Source of the DNA: Alkalithermobacter paradoxus | GTDB lineage: Bacteria > Bacillota > Clostridia > Peptostreptococcales > Peptostreptococcaceae | Reading direction: 5' to 3' | Assembly: GCA_002029295.1 (NCBI GenBank) | Contig: MZGW01000004.1 | Span: 62,001 to 126,000, forward strand | DNA: 64,000 nt | Part shown: piece by piece, positions 56,749 through 64,000 of the stretch | Layout of the letters: each line of letters starts with the position of its first letter | Position numbering within the stretch: position 1 is the stretch's first letter | Made by a program: the position numbers and the translations under genes | Notes under the pieces: model-generated | Seen by the model: the letters and a program-made list of their open reading frames with translations, nothing else | What the model was told of the DNA's origin: nothing | Database searches by the model: none

Positions 56749-57021
56749 ATGGCAGTTAAAATAAGATTAAGAAGAATGGGTGCACACAAAAAACCTTTCT
56801 ACAGAATAGTTGTTGCTGATTCTCGTTCTCCAAGAGATGGTAAGTTCATCGAAGAGATAGGATACTACAATCCTGTTTCAAATCCAAAAGAGATTAAAAT
56901 AGATGATGAGAAGGCTGTTAAATGGTTAAATACAGGAGCTCAACCAACTGATACTGTTAAGTCTTTATTCAAGAAAAACGGTATAATGGAAAAGTTTGAT
57001 GCTTCTAAAAAGGCTGAATAA
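56749..57021 (+). CDS. rpsP: 30S ribosomal protein S16
   Basis: 90 residues, [20 protein letters not shown]. The ATG follows GAGGAGGTGAAACAA; an upstream start at 56740 would lie in that site. First gene of the rpsP-khpA-rimM-trmD block. Confidence 0.97.
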   Translation: MAVKIRLRRMGAHKKPFYRIVVADSRSPRDGKFIEEIGYYNPVSNPKEIKIDDEKAVKWLNTGAQPTDTVKSLFKKNGIMEKFDASKKAE

Positions 57022-57047
57022 TTGTCCTTTTTTAGGAGGTGAATGTC

Positions 57048-57275
57048 ATGAGAGAATTGGTAGAAAAAATAGCCAAATCTCTAGTTGACAACCCAGATGA
57101 AGTAACTGTTTCTCAAGAAGAAGAAAACGGCTCTTTAGTTATAAAACTTAAGGTTGCACCTTCTGATATGGGAAAAGTTATAGGCAAACAAGGCAGAATT
57201 GCTAAAGCTATAAGAACTTTAGTAAAGACTGCTGCAGTTAAAGAAGACAAAAAAGTAATAGTAGAAATTCTCTAA
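57048..57275 (+). CDS. khpA: KH-domain RNA-binding protein KhpA
   Basis: 75 residues with the KH loop VIGKQGRIAKAIRTLV. It starts at the ATG following TAGGAGGTGAATGTC. A small RNA chaperone, usually between rpsP and rimM as here. Confidence 0.94.
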   Translation: MRELVEKIAKSLVDNPDEVTVSQEEENGSLVIKLKVAPSDMGKVIGKQGRIAKAIRTLVKTAAVKEDKKVIVEIL

Positions 57276-57286
57276 TTGAGAATACT

Positions 57287-57317
57287 AAAAAGGATTAGGT
57301 ATAGCCTAGTCCTTTTT
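57287..57317 (+). terminator. terminator after khpA
   Basis: AAAAAGGATTAGG / CCTAGTCCTTTTT stem (one mismatch) with a TATAG loop and T tail. Confidence 0.8.
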
Positions 57318-57342
57318 CTATAATTTAAAAGTAGGTGATGTT

Positions 57343-57843
57343 ATGCAAAAACATTTCAAAATAGGACAAATAGTAAATACTCAAGGACTAAGAGGAGAAA
57401 TGAGAGTATATCCACTCACGGATTATAAAGAAAGATTTGAAGAGATACAGTGGGTATACATAGGAGACGATTTTAATAATAAGCATTTCATCGAAAAAGT
57501 AAGATACAAAAACAGCATGGTAATACTTAAAATAAAAGGTATAGATGATATAAATCAAGTTGAAAGACTAAAAAATAAGTACCTGGTAATACCTAGAGAA
57601 AATGCAAGAGAACTTGAAGAAGACACTTATTTTATAGCAGATCTTATAGGTCTTGAAGTATACACAGTTAATGGAGAGTATGTTGGTATATTAGAAGATG
57701 TAATGCAGCCAGGAGCTAACGATGTTTATGTAATAAAAAATGGATCGAAAGAATACCTAATACCTGCTATAAAACAATTTGTACCACACATAAACATGAA
57801 TGAAAGAAAAATTATAATAGATCCGATAGAAGGAATGATATAA
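57343..57843 (+). CDS. rimM: ribosome maturation factor RimM
   Basis: 166 residues: N-terminal beta-barrel (IGQIVNTQGLRGEMRVYPLTD) and PRC-barrel (DVYVIKNGSKEYLIPAIKQF). Assists 30S assembly. TAGGTGAT precedes the ATG. Its stop overlaps the trmD start by one base. Confidence 0.96.
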   Translation: MQKHFKIGQIVNTQGLRGEMRVYPLTDYKERFEEIQWVYIGDDFNNKHFIEKVRYKNSMVILKIKGIDDINQVERLKNKYLVIPRENARELEEDTYFIADLIGLEVYTVNGEYVGILEDVMQPGANDVYVIKNGSKEYLIPAIKQFVPHINMNERKIIIDPIEGMI

Positions 57844-58568
57844 TGAGATTTCATGTTATGACACTATTTCCAAGTATATTTGAAGCATATATGAATGAAA
57901 GTATAATGAAAAAAGCAATAGAGAGCGAAAAGATAGAAGTTAATATATATAATATAAGAGATTTTTCTACAAATAAACATAAGAAAGTAGATGATTATCC
58001 TTTTGGAGGAGGGGCAGGTATGGTTATGACTCCCCAACCTATATATGACACATACAAGCATATAGTACAAAAGTATAATATACAAAATCCTAGGGTTATA
58101 TACTTAACTCCAAAAGGAAAAGTATTCAATCAATCTATGGCACAGGAATTTTCTAGTGAAGAAGATATAATACTTCTTTGTGGACATTATGAAGGAATAG
58201 ATGAAAGAATAATAGACTTAATAGTTACCCATGAAATATCAATAGGAGATTATGTTTTGACAGGAGGAGAACTTCCAGCACTTATAGTTATAGACTCAAT
58301 ATCAAGGTTAATTCCAGGAGTATTAGGTCAGGAAGAATCATTCACTGAAGAAACATTTAAAGATAATCTATTAGAGTACCCTCAGTACACTAGACCAAGA
58401 GAATTTATGGGACATACAGTTCCAGATGTTCTTTTATCAGGTAATCATAAGATGATAGATGAGTGGAGAAGAAATAAGTCGATAGAAATAACGTTAAAGA
58501 GAAGACCAGACTTAATAAAAGAAGCAAAATTAACGGATAAAGAGAAAAAATATGTAGAAAAATTATAG
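57843..58568 (+). CDS. trmD: tRNA m1G37 methyltransferase
   Basis: 241 residues of the SPOUT fold: MRFHVMTLFPSIFEAYM, LLCGHYEGIDERI, SIGDYVLTGGELPALIVID. Methylates G37 of tRNA, preventing frameshifts. Coupled to rimM. Confidence 0.97.
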   Translation: MRFHVMTLFPSIFEAYMNESIMKKAIESEKIEVNIYNIRDFSTNKHKKVDDYPFGGGAGMVMTPQPIYDTYKHIVQKYNIQNPRVIYLTPKGKVFNQSMAQEFSSEEDIILLCGHYEGIDERIIDLIVTHEISIGDYVLTGGELPALIVIDSISRLIPGVLGQEESFTEETFKDNLLEYPQYTRPREFMGHTVPDVLLSGNHKMIDEWRRNKSIEITLKRRPDLIKEAKLTDKEKKYVEKL

Positions 58569-58575
58569 GAATCTA

Positions 58576-58604
58576 TTGCAAATTAATGGCATAAGTGCTA
58601 TAAT
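58576..58604 (+). promoter_or_regulatory. promoter of rplS
   Basis: TTGCAA (58576-58581), 17-nt spacer, TATAAT (58599-58604). Gives rplS its own transcript with a leader of about 70 nt. Confidence 0.8.
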
Positions 58605-58619
58605 CTAATTTGTTGAAAA

Positions 58620-58677
58620 TAACGGGCGTTCCTCTGGTATTTGAATATTTAAGAACGTCTAGGATCAGGAGGAGTAA
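58620..58677 (+). promoter_or_regulatory. rplS leader (probable L19 autoregulatory leader)
   Basis: GGCGTTC (58625-58631) pairs with GAACGTC (58653-58659), and the loop bases CTCTG can pair with the CAGGAG of the ribosome site, which would hide it. An L19 leader RNA is known in low-GC Gram-positives; the match to that motif is from position and structure only. Confidence 0.6.
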
Positions 58678-58679
58678 AA

Positions 58680-59039
58680 ATGGATATAATAAGAGCTATT
58701 GAAAACGAACAATTAAGAAATGATTTACCAAGCTTCGGAGCAGGAGACACTGTAAGAGTACACCTTAAAGTAAAAGAAGGTAAAAGAGAAAGAATCCAGA
58801 TATTTGAAGGTGTAGTATTAAAAAGACAAGGTGGAGGAGCTAGAGAAACTTTCACTGTAAGAAAAATATCTTTCGGTGTTGGAGTTGAAAAAATACTACC
58901 AGTACACTCTCCAAAAATCGAGAAAATCGAAGTAACAAGAAGAGGTAAAGTTAGAAGAGCTAAGCTTAACTACTTACGTGATAGAGTTGGTAAGAAAGCT
59001 AAAGTTAAAGAAGCTATACTTCCTAGAGAAGTTAAATAA
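58680..59039 (+). CDS. rplS: 50S ribosomal protein L19
   Basis: 119 residues; [40 protein letters not shown] and the end [29 protein letters not shown] precedes the ATG. Confidence 0.98.
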   Translation: MDIIRAIENEQLRNDLPSFGAGDTVRVHLKVKEGKRERIQIFEGVVLKRQGGGARETFTVRKISFGVGVEKILPVHSPKIEKIEVTRRGKVRRAKLNYLRDRVGKKAKVKEAILPREVK

Positions 59040-59052
59040 TTTAAAAGATATT

Positions 59053-59076
59053 GGGGGCTGCTTTGCAGTCCCTTTT
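59053..59076 (+). terminator. terminator after rplS
   Basis: GGGGCTGC / GCAGTCCC stem (one G-T pair) with a TTT loop and a TTTT tail. Confidence 0.75.
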
Positions 59077-59101
59077 CATATATATTAAGGATGTGGTTGA
59101 T

Positions 59102-60031
59102 ATGCGTAAAAAGAAAAAAGTAAACAAAAGAGAAATAGATAAAGTAGAAAAAGTTCAGGATCCTAACTCAATGCATATTAATTGGTTCCCAGGGCATATG
59201 AAAAAAACCAGAGAGCTACTAAAAGAGAATTTAAAATTAGTAGACTTAGTTGTTGAACTTTTAGACAGTAGAATACCTTACAGTAGTAAAAACCCTGAAA
59301 TAGACAAAATAATAGAAGGAAAACCTAAAGTAGTAGTTCTTAATAAGGCTGACCTTGCTGACCCTCAAAATCTTAAGTTATGGAAAGATTATTATGCAGA
59401 TCATAACATAAAAGCTGTTGCGGTAAATACACTGACAGGAGAAGGAATAAATGCCCTTATAGAAGAGTGTAAAAATGCGACAAAAGAAAAGATGGAGGCT
59501 TTAGTTAGAAAAGGTAGAAAAGAAAGACCTATAAGAATTATGATAGTAGGAGTTCCAAACGTAGGAAAATCATCTATAATAAATAGACTAACAGGTAGAA
59601 AAAGTGCACAAACTGGAGATAGACCTGGGGTAACCAAAGGAAAACAATGGGTTAGATTAAAAGGGAATCTAGAACTTTTAGATACACCTGGAATACTATG
59701 GCCTAAGTTTGAAGATGAGAGAGTTGCACTAAACTTAGCATTTACAAGAGCAATAAAAGATGAAATACTAGATATAGAAACATTAGCACTTAAATTTATA
59801 GAAAAGCTAAGCAAAGTTGCTCCTGAAAAACTCATAGAAAGATATAAAGTAGAAATAGGAGAAACTCCTCTTGAAACTATGGAGAATATAGGAAGAAAAA
59901 GAGGATGTATAGTTTCGAAAAATGAGCTAGACTACACAAGAATAGCAAATATAGTTTTAAATGAATTCAGAGAAGGAAAAATAGGAAAGGTTACACTTGA
60001 AGTTCCATCTGATATAGAAGAGAAAGAATAA
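59102..60031 (+). CDS. rbgA: ribosome biogenesis GTPase RbgA (YlqF)
   Basis: 309 residues from ATG 59102. A circularly permuted GTPase: NKADLA precedes GVPNVGKSS and DTPGILWP; INWFPGHMKKTREL opens the conserved part. It joins late 50S maturation. There are about 22 extra Lys-rich residues before the usual start; ATG 59171 would give the standard N-terminus but has no ribosome site. Confidence 0.94.
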   Translation: MRKKKKVNKREIDKVEKVQDPNSMHINWFPGHMKKTRELLKENLKLVDLVVELLDSRIPYSSKNPEIDKIIEGKPKVVVLNKADLADPQNLKLWKDYYADHNIKAVAVNTLTGEGINALIEECKNATKEKMEALVRKGRKERPIRIMIVGVPNVGKSSIINRLTGRKSAQTGDRPGVTKGKQWVRLKGNLELLDTPGILWPKFEDERVALNLAFTRAIKDEILDIETLALKFIEKLSKVAPEKLIERYKVEIGETPLETMENIGRKRGCIVSKNELDYTRIANIVLNEFREGKIGKVTLEVPSDIEEKE

Positions 60032-60048
60032 TTCTTTCTCTTTTTTTT
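60018..60048 (+). terminator. terminator overlapping the rbgA end
   Basis: AAGAGAAAGAAT / ATTCTTTCTCTT perfect stem followed by eight T. It covers the last codons of rbgA. Confidence 0.85.
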
Positions 60049-60078
60049 GAAAAAACACGTGAAAGTAGAGGATAAAAC

Positions 60079-60858
60079 ATGTTAGAAAAATTAAATGTAA
60101 AGCAAATAAACGAAATAATAAACAATCTAGAAACTCATGAATACCTAAAATATATAGATATATTAAAAAATGATAAAAGAGCATCAGTACAAAAAATAGC
60201 ACTCAAACTTGCAAAGAAATTAGATGATATAAGAAAAGAAGAAATAAGAATTCAAAACATGAAGATATTTGAAAATGAGGGCTACAAAAGAGGATTTAGA
60301 TACATTGGAGGAATAGATGAGGCTGGAAGAGGACCACTAGCTGGACCCGTAGTTGCAGCTGTAGTAGTATTAAGTGAAGATACAATAATAGAAGGAATAA
60401 ATGACTCTAAGAAACTAAGCCTAACAAAAAGAGAAGAACTATTCGATATAATAAAAGAAAAGGCGATAGACTATGGAATAGGAATTGTAAATAGTGATGA
60501 AATAGACGATATAAATATATTAAATGCCACATATAGTGCAATGAAAAAAGCTATAAACAATCTAAAAAATACTCCTGACTACCTACTAATAGACGCAGCT
60601 AAAATACCATCTATAGATATACCTCAAAACTCAATAATAAAAGGAGATAGCAAATCTATATCTATAGCTGCAGCAAGTATTTTAGCAAAGGTAACAAGAG
60701 ATAGAATAATGGAAGAATATGATAGTGTTTACCCACAATACGACTTTAAAAAGCACAAAGGGTATGGAACTAAAGAGCATTATGAAGCTATAAAGACATA
60801 TGGAATAACCCCTATACATAGAAAATCATTCCTAAAATCTATAATAAACGGTGATTAA
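60079..60858 (+). CDS. rnhB: ribonuclease HII
   Basis: 259 residues. A helical N-terminal extension (about 1-72), then the catalytic core GGIDEAGRGPLAGPVVAAVV, INDSKKLS, LLIDA and the C-terminal HKGYGTKEHYEAI. It removes RNA from RNA-DNA hybrids. GTAGAGGA precedes the ATG. Followed 1 nt later by the FliK-like gene. Confidence 0.96.
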   Translation: MLEKLNVKQINEIINNLETHEYLKYIDILKNDKRASVQKIALKLAKKLDDIRKEEIRIQNMKIFENEGYKRGFRYIGGIDEAGRGPLAGPVVAAVVVLSEDTIIEGINDSKKLSLTKREELFDIIKEKAIDYGIGIVNSDEIDDINILNATYSAMKKAINNLKNTPDYLLIDAAKIPSIDIPQNSIIKGDSKSISIAAASILAKVTRDRIMEEYDSVYPQYDFKKHKGYGTKEHYEAIKTYGITPIHRKSFLKSIINGD

Positions 60859-60859
60859 T

Positions 60860-61993
60860 ATGAAAATTACAAGCAATACACATTATTGCTTTATTCCAAA
60901 TTCTAACATATCTACAGAAGATACAAAAGCATTAGTAGAAAAGCACAATTCTAATGAACAAATAGATTTAAGTCTAAATAAATTAATAAATGATCTTAAT
61001 GTGCCAAATACAAAAGAAAATGAAGAAATCATAAAACAAATGATAAAAGAAAACATTACAGTTAATAAAGAAAATTTTAAAACAATAAAAGAAAATCTAT
61101 CTTCATTTAAAGCTTTATCAAAATTCAGTAACGAAGAAATAAAACTTTTAAATGAAAGTATAGACGATATAGAAAACAAAGAAGTTAGACAAGTATTAAG
61201 AGAAATATACATAAACAAAAATGGCAAAAATATAGAAAATATATTAAGTGATTTAAAATCAATAAATTTAGAAGAAAAGGACTTAATATTTCTATTTAAG
61301 AACAATCTTAAACTAAATTACCAAAATATAAAAACACTAGATGATTTTCTTAAAAAAGGTGAGAATCTAGAAAAAACTTTAGATAAACTATACCAAATAG
61401 TAAGCAATTCTAAAGAAACTTCCAAATGTGAAATAAAAGCAATAATAAAAAACATAATAAAAGATTTATCTTACAGTAAGGAAATTAATTTAAATGAAAT
61501 AAAAAACAACTTAGAACTGCTAGCTAAGAAAATAAATATAAAAGAAAGAATATACAGTGATAAAGAAGAATTAAGTCAAATAAACGACAGACTAAATTTC
61601 CTAAACACACTATCTAATGAAAGTATGTACTTTCAAATTCCATTTCAATATAATGGATACAAAAATTTAGCAGAAATTACGCTAAGTAGTAAAAAGAGCA
61701 AAACTTCAAAGAACAAGAAAGAGATAAGTATATTTATTTCCTTAAATACCCATAATCTAGGTAAAGTAGAAAGCTTATTAGGATATTGTGATAATAGATT
61801 AAATATAACATTTTCATCAGAAAATGAAAAAATAATAAATATGTTTAAGAAAAATGAGTCTAAACTAATAAATAATATAAATTCAATCGGAATAAAAGAT
61901 ATAAATATAAACTACAAAGTAAAGTTAAAGGATAGATTCAACATATTAGAAGAAACAAAAATAGACTACGCAAACTTTGATATACGGGTGTGA
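60860..61993 (+). CDS. FliK C-terminal-like (YlqG-type) protein
   Basis: 377 residues from ATG after CGGTGATTAAT. The first 250 are Asn/Lys/Glu-rich and helical. The last roughly 120 contain IFISLNTHNLGKVESLLG and LNITFSSENEKIINMFKKN, the pattern of the flagellar hook-length control C-terminal domain, which contacts FlhB. It is encoded directly before an FlhB C-terminal-like protein. B. subtilis has an equivalent uncharacterised pair (ylqG-ylqH) at the same place. No flagellar gene is near. The role is unknown; the domain call is from pattern only. Confidence 0.7.
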   Translation: MKITSNTHYCFIPNSNISTEDTKALVEKHNSNEQIDLSLNKLINDLNVPNTKENEEIIKQMIKENITVNKENFKTIKENLSSFKALSKFSNEEIKLLNESIDDIENKEVRQVLREIYINKNGKNIENILSDLKSINLEEKDLIFLFKNNLKLNYQNIKTLDDFLKKGENLEKTLDKLYQIVSNSKETSKCEIKAIIKNIIKDLSYSKEINLNEIKNNLELLAKKINIKERIYSDKEELSQINDRLNFLNTLSNESMYFQIPFQYNGYKNLAEITLSSKKSKTSKNKKEISIFISLNTHNLGKVESLLGYCDNRLNITFSSENEKIINMFKKNESKLINNINSIGIKDININYKVKLKDRFNILEETKIDYANFDIRV

Positions 61994-61997
61994 TGAT

Positions 61998-62276
61998 ATG
62001 AACAAAAAAGATAAAATTGCAGCAGCACTAAAGTATGATATAGATAAAGACAGTGCCCCAAAACTTGTAGCTAAGGGGAAGGGGTTAGTTGCAAAAAACA
62101 TAATAGAAAAAGGAAAAGAAAATAATATAACAATATACGAAGATGATAAACTAGCAACACAACTACAAAACATACAGCTTCAAGAAGAAATACCAATAGA
62201 ACTATATGAAGCAGTTGCAGAAATACTAGTATTCATATCAAAGATAGACTCTCAAAAGGTGAAATCTAATGAATAA
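61998..62276 (+). CDS. FlhB C-terminal domain-like (YlqH) protein
   Basis: 92 residues from the ATG after GGGTGTGATGAT. AAALKYDIDKDSAPKLVAKG, VAKNIIEKGKENNI and PIELYEAVAEILVFI match the cytoplasmic switch domain of FlhB/EscU type III export proteins. It lacks the membrane part and the self-cleaving NPTH. It pairs with the FliK-like protein before it and overlaps yraN by 8 nt. Confidence 0.9.
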   Translation: MNKKDKIAAALKYDIDKDSAPKLVAKGKGLVAKNIIEKGKENNITIYEDDKLATQLQNIQLQEEIPIELYEAVAEILVFISKIDSQKVKSNE

Positions 62277-62613
62277 CAAAGAAAAGGGTGCATTAGGAGA
62301 ACAAATCGCAAGCAATTATCTTTCAAGATGTGGATTTGAAATTATAGAAAGAAACTACAAAACAAAATGTGGAGAAATAGACTTAATAGCAAAAAAGGAA
62401 GCTACAATATCATTTGTAGAAGTTAAATCTAGAAATAGCCTAAATTATGGATATCCTTGCGAAGGGGTAAATATAAAAAAGCAAAATAAAATAAAAACTG
62501 TAGCCAAAGAATACATACTTAGAAAAAATCTAAAAAACTTTGACTATAGTTTTGACATAGTAGAAGTATATCTAAAAGATAAAAAGATAAACTATATGAA
62601 AAATGCTTTTTAG
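62269..62613 (+). CDS. yraN: YraN family (UPF0102) nuclease-like protein
   Basis: 114 residues. Restriction-endonuclease-like fold: KGALGEQIASNYLSRCGFEI, CGEIDLIAKKEATISFVEVK with the D-ExK metal pattern. Holliday junction or DNA repair role is suggested for the family, not proven. It lies before yifB/comM, as in many bacteria. Confidence 0.93.
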   Translation: MNNKEKGALGEQIASNYLSRCGFEIIERNYKTKCGEIDLIAKKEATISFVEVKSRNSLNYGYPCEGVNIKKQNKIKTVAKEYILRKNLKNFDYSFDIVEVYLKDKKINYMKNAF

Positions 62614-62624
62614 GAGATGGTAAT

Positions 62625-64000
62625 TTGTTCTACAAAGTTAGTAGTGCAGGAATATTGGGAATAGATGGGTTTATAGTAGATGTTGAGGTAGATTTAAGTA
62701 GAGGAATACCAATGTTCAGCATAGTAGGGCTACCAGACACATCTATAAGAGAAGCTAAAGAAAGAATAAAATCAGCAATACAAAACAGTGGATATGAATT
62801 TCCTAACAAAAGAATAGTTATAAATCTATCCCCTGCTGACATAAAAAAGGAAGGATCTCACTTTGATCTTTCAATGGCAGTAGGTATATTACATAATCAA
62901 TATACAACCGTTGAAACTGATATCAAAGACATATTATTTTTAGGAGAATTATCTCTAGATGGAAAGTTAAAGAAAGTAAAGGGAATTCTCCCTATAATAA
63001 TAGAGGCCAAAAGAAAAAACTACAAAAAAGTGTTTCTACCAGTAGATAATCTAAAAGAAGCATCATTCATAGAAGGAATAGACCTTTATGGTTTTGATAC
63101 TTTAGATAAGGTTATCAAATTTTTAAACAAAGAAACAGATATAAGTCCATACAAAAGAGAAATAAATGTAACCATATCACAATATCAGACATTAGATATG
63201 GCAGATATAAAGGGAAACTATTCTTCGAAAAGAGGAATGGAAATAGCCTGTGCAGGAGGTCATAATGTTCTGATGATAGGCCCACCTGGATCAGGAAAGA
63301 CAATGATAGCTAAAAGGTTAGAGACTATACTTCCACATCTATCACTAGATGAATCTATAGAAATAAGCAAAATATATAGTGCAGCAGGACTCATAGATGA
63401 AAATGAAGGAATAGTAAATAAAAGACCATTTAGATCACCACATCATACTACTACCAAAACTGCTTTAATAGGTGGTGGAGCTGATGCAAGACCTGGAGAA
63501 GTTGTTTTAGCACACAAAGGGGTATTATTTCTAGATGAGCTACTAGAATTTGATAAGAAGATACTAGAAACACTAAGACAGCCAATAGAAGATAAGTATG
63601 TCAATATTTCAAGAGTAAAGATGAATCTAAAGTACCCATCAGACTTCATGCTAATAGCGGCTATGAACCCTTGTCCATGTGGATACTACAAAGACATAAC
63701 TAGAGAATGTAAATGCAAAATGAATGAAGTAAATAAATACCTAAATAAAATATCAGGTCCAATGCTAGATAGATTCGATATATTTATAGAAATGTCTGCA
63801 TTGGATTATGAAGACTTTGATAGTCAAACTGATACAGAACCATCAATTGAAATAAAGAAAAGAGTAGATGCTGCAAGATATATTCAACAGGAAAGGTACA
63901 AAAACAGTAATATAAAAACTAACAATCAACTCAGCACAAAAGATATAGACAAATACTGCTACCTTGATAAGACTTGCAAAGATTTCTCAAGACAAATACT
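62625..64000 (+). CDS. comM: YifB/ComM-type Mg chelatase-like AAA+ ATPase, 5' part
   Basis: 458 codons in the window, running past the right edge. TTG start after TAGGAGATGG. N-terminal ChlI-like domain (GLPDTSIREAKERIKSAI), then the AAA+ core with Walker A GPPGSGKT, PFRSPHHTTT, and LFLDELLEFDKK, followed by a Cys-containing NPCPCGYYKD. ComM relatives help branch migration in natural transformation. The C-terminus is not seen. Confidence 0.93.
   Translation, partial: MFYKVSSAGILGIDGFIVDVEVDLSRGIPMFSIVGLPDTSIREAKERIKSAIQNSGYEFPNKRIVINLSPADIKKEGSHFDLSMAVGILHNQYTTVETDIKDILFLGELSLDGKLKKVKGILPIIIEAKRKNYKKVFLPVDNLKEASFIEGIDLYGFDTLDKVIKFLNKETDISPYKREINVTISQYQTLDMADIKGNYSSKRGMEIACAGGHNVLMIGPPGSGKTMIAKRLETILPHLSLDESIEISKIYSAAGLIDENEGIVNKRPFRSPHHTTTKTALIGGGADARPGEVVLAHKGVLFLDELLEFDKKILETLRQPIEDKYVNISRVKMNLKYPSDFMLIAAMNPCPCGYYKDITRECKCKMNEVNKYLNKISGPMLDRFDIFIEMSALDYEDFDSQTDTEPSIEIKKRVDAARYIQQERYKNSNIKTNNQLSTKDIDKYCYLDKTCKDFSRQI

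Noticed and set aside
1..64000. CRISPR array, insertion sequence, integrase or prophage block
   Set aside because: No spaced direct repeats, transposase motifs or phage structural genes were seen on either strand.

Overview
The window reads as chromosome from a low-GC, spore-forming anaerobe of the Clostridia, most likely Peptostreptococcaceae (a Clostridioides/Tepidibacter-like genome). The grounds are the very AT-rich coding, strong GGAGG-type Shine-Dalgarno sites, frequent TTG starts, the spore genes gpr and spoIIP, a complete Sec-insertion locus with a selenocysteine-containing SelD, and a CD1247-type Cys-rich protein between efp and rnc. Genus is inference; no rRNA or marker search was possible. 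Almost everything is core chromosome. I see no insertion sequence, prophage block or CRISPR array.

Layout. 1-1.5 kb: the tail of an L-serine dehydratase alpha subunit, facing a DacF-type D-Ala-D-Ala carboxypeptidase. 1.5-11.1 kb: comEA, then the selenocysteine locus (selD with an in-frame UGA, selA, selB), continuing without an obvious terminator into an OmpR-type two-component system and a GerMN lipoprotein. A secreted nucleoside hydrolase and tRNA-Sec (selC) follow. 11-19 kb is the least ordinary part: two uncharacterised proteins, a solitary PRTase-Pelota (StiP-like) protein beside a CaCA exchanger, a DUF3006/ComEC-like MBL lipoprotein pair, a DUF2156 protein, an Eis-like acetyltransferase, a small holin-like protein and an ECF S component. 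19-28 kb: MBL hydrolase, a short ComEC lacking its MBL domain, holA, rpsT, gpr, spoIIP, lepA, hemW. 28-33 kb: the CIRCE-controlled hrcA-grpE-dnaK-dnaJ operon and a 52-residue membrane protein. 33-38.7 kb: an M24 peptidase, prmA, rsmE, mtaB, hinT, rpsU with a probable structured leader, and yqeY. 38.8-47.8 kb: split fumarase plus malic enzyme (fumarate to malate to pyruvate), then aroE, four pilin-like genes, aroK, aroQ, a second M24 peptidase and efp. 47.9-64 kb: the CD1247-type protein, rnc, an Elp3-like radical SAM protein, smc, ftsY, ylxM-ffh, rpsP-khpA-rimM-trmD, rplS, rbgA, rnhB, a FliK-C-like/FlhB-C-like pair, yraN and the start of yifB/comM.

How the genes work together. selD/selA/selB/selC form a nearly complete Sec machinery in 9 kb, and SelD itself depends on it. 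The heat-shock operon is under HrcA. The 54.9-59 kb block couples protein targeting (YlxM/Ffh/FtsY) with ribosome and tRNA maturation. Competence and pilus parts (comEA, short comEC, MBL proteins, four pilins, comM/yifB) are scattered rather than clustered.

Items most worth a second look: the FliK-C/FlhB-C pair outside any flagellar locus; a pilin gene whose prepilin leader is out of frame by a TG repeat, with GTG restart exactly at the mature N-terminus; the solitary StiP-like PRTase-Pelota protein; two genes whose best-supported start is AUU; the rpsU leader; and the Cys/His/Asp-rich tail of the CD1247-type protein.
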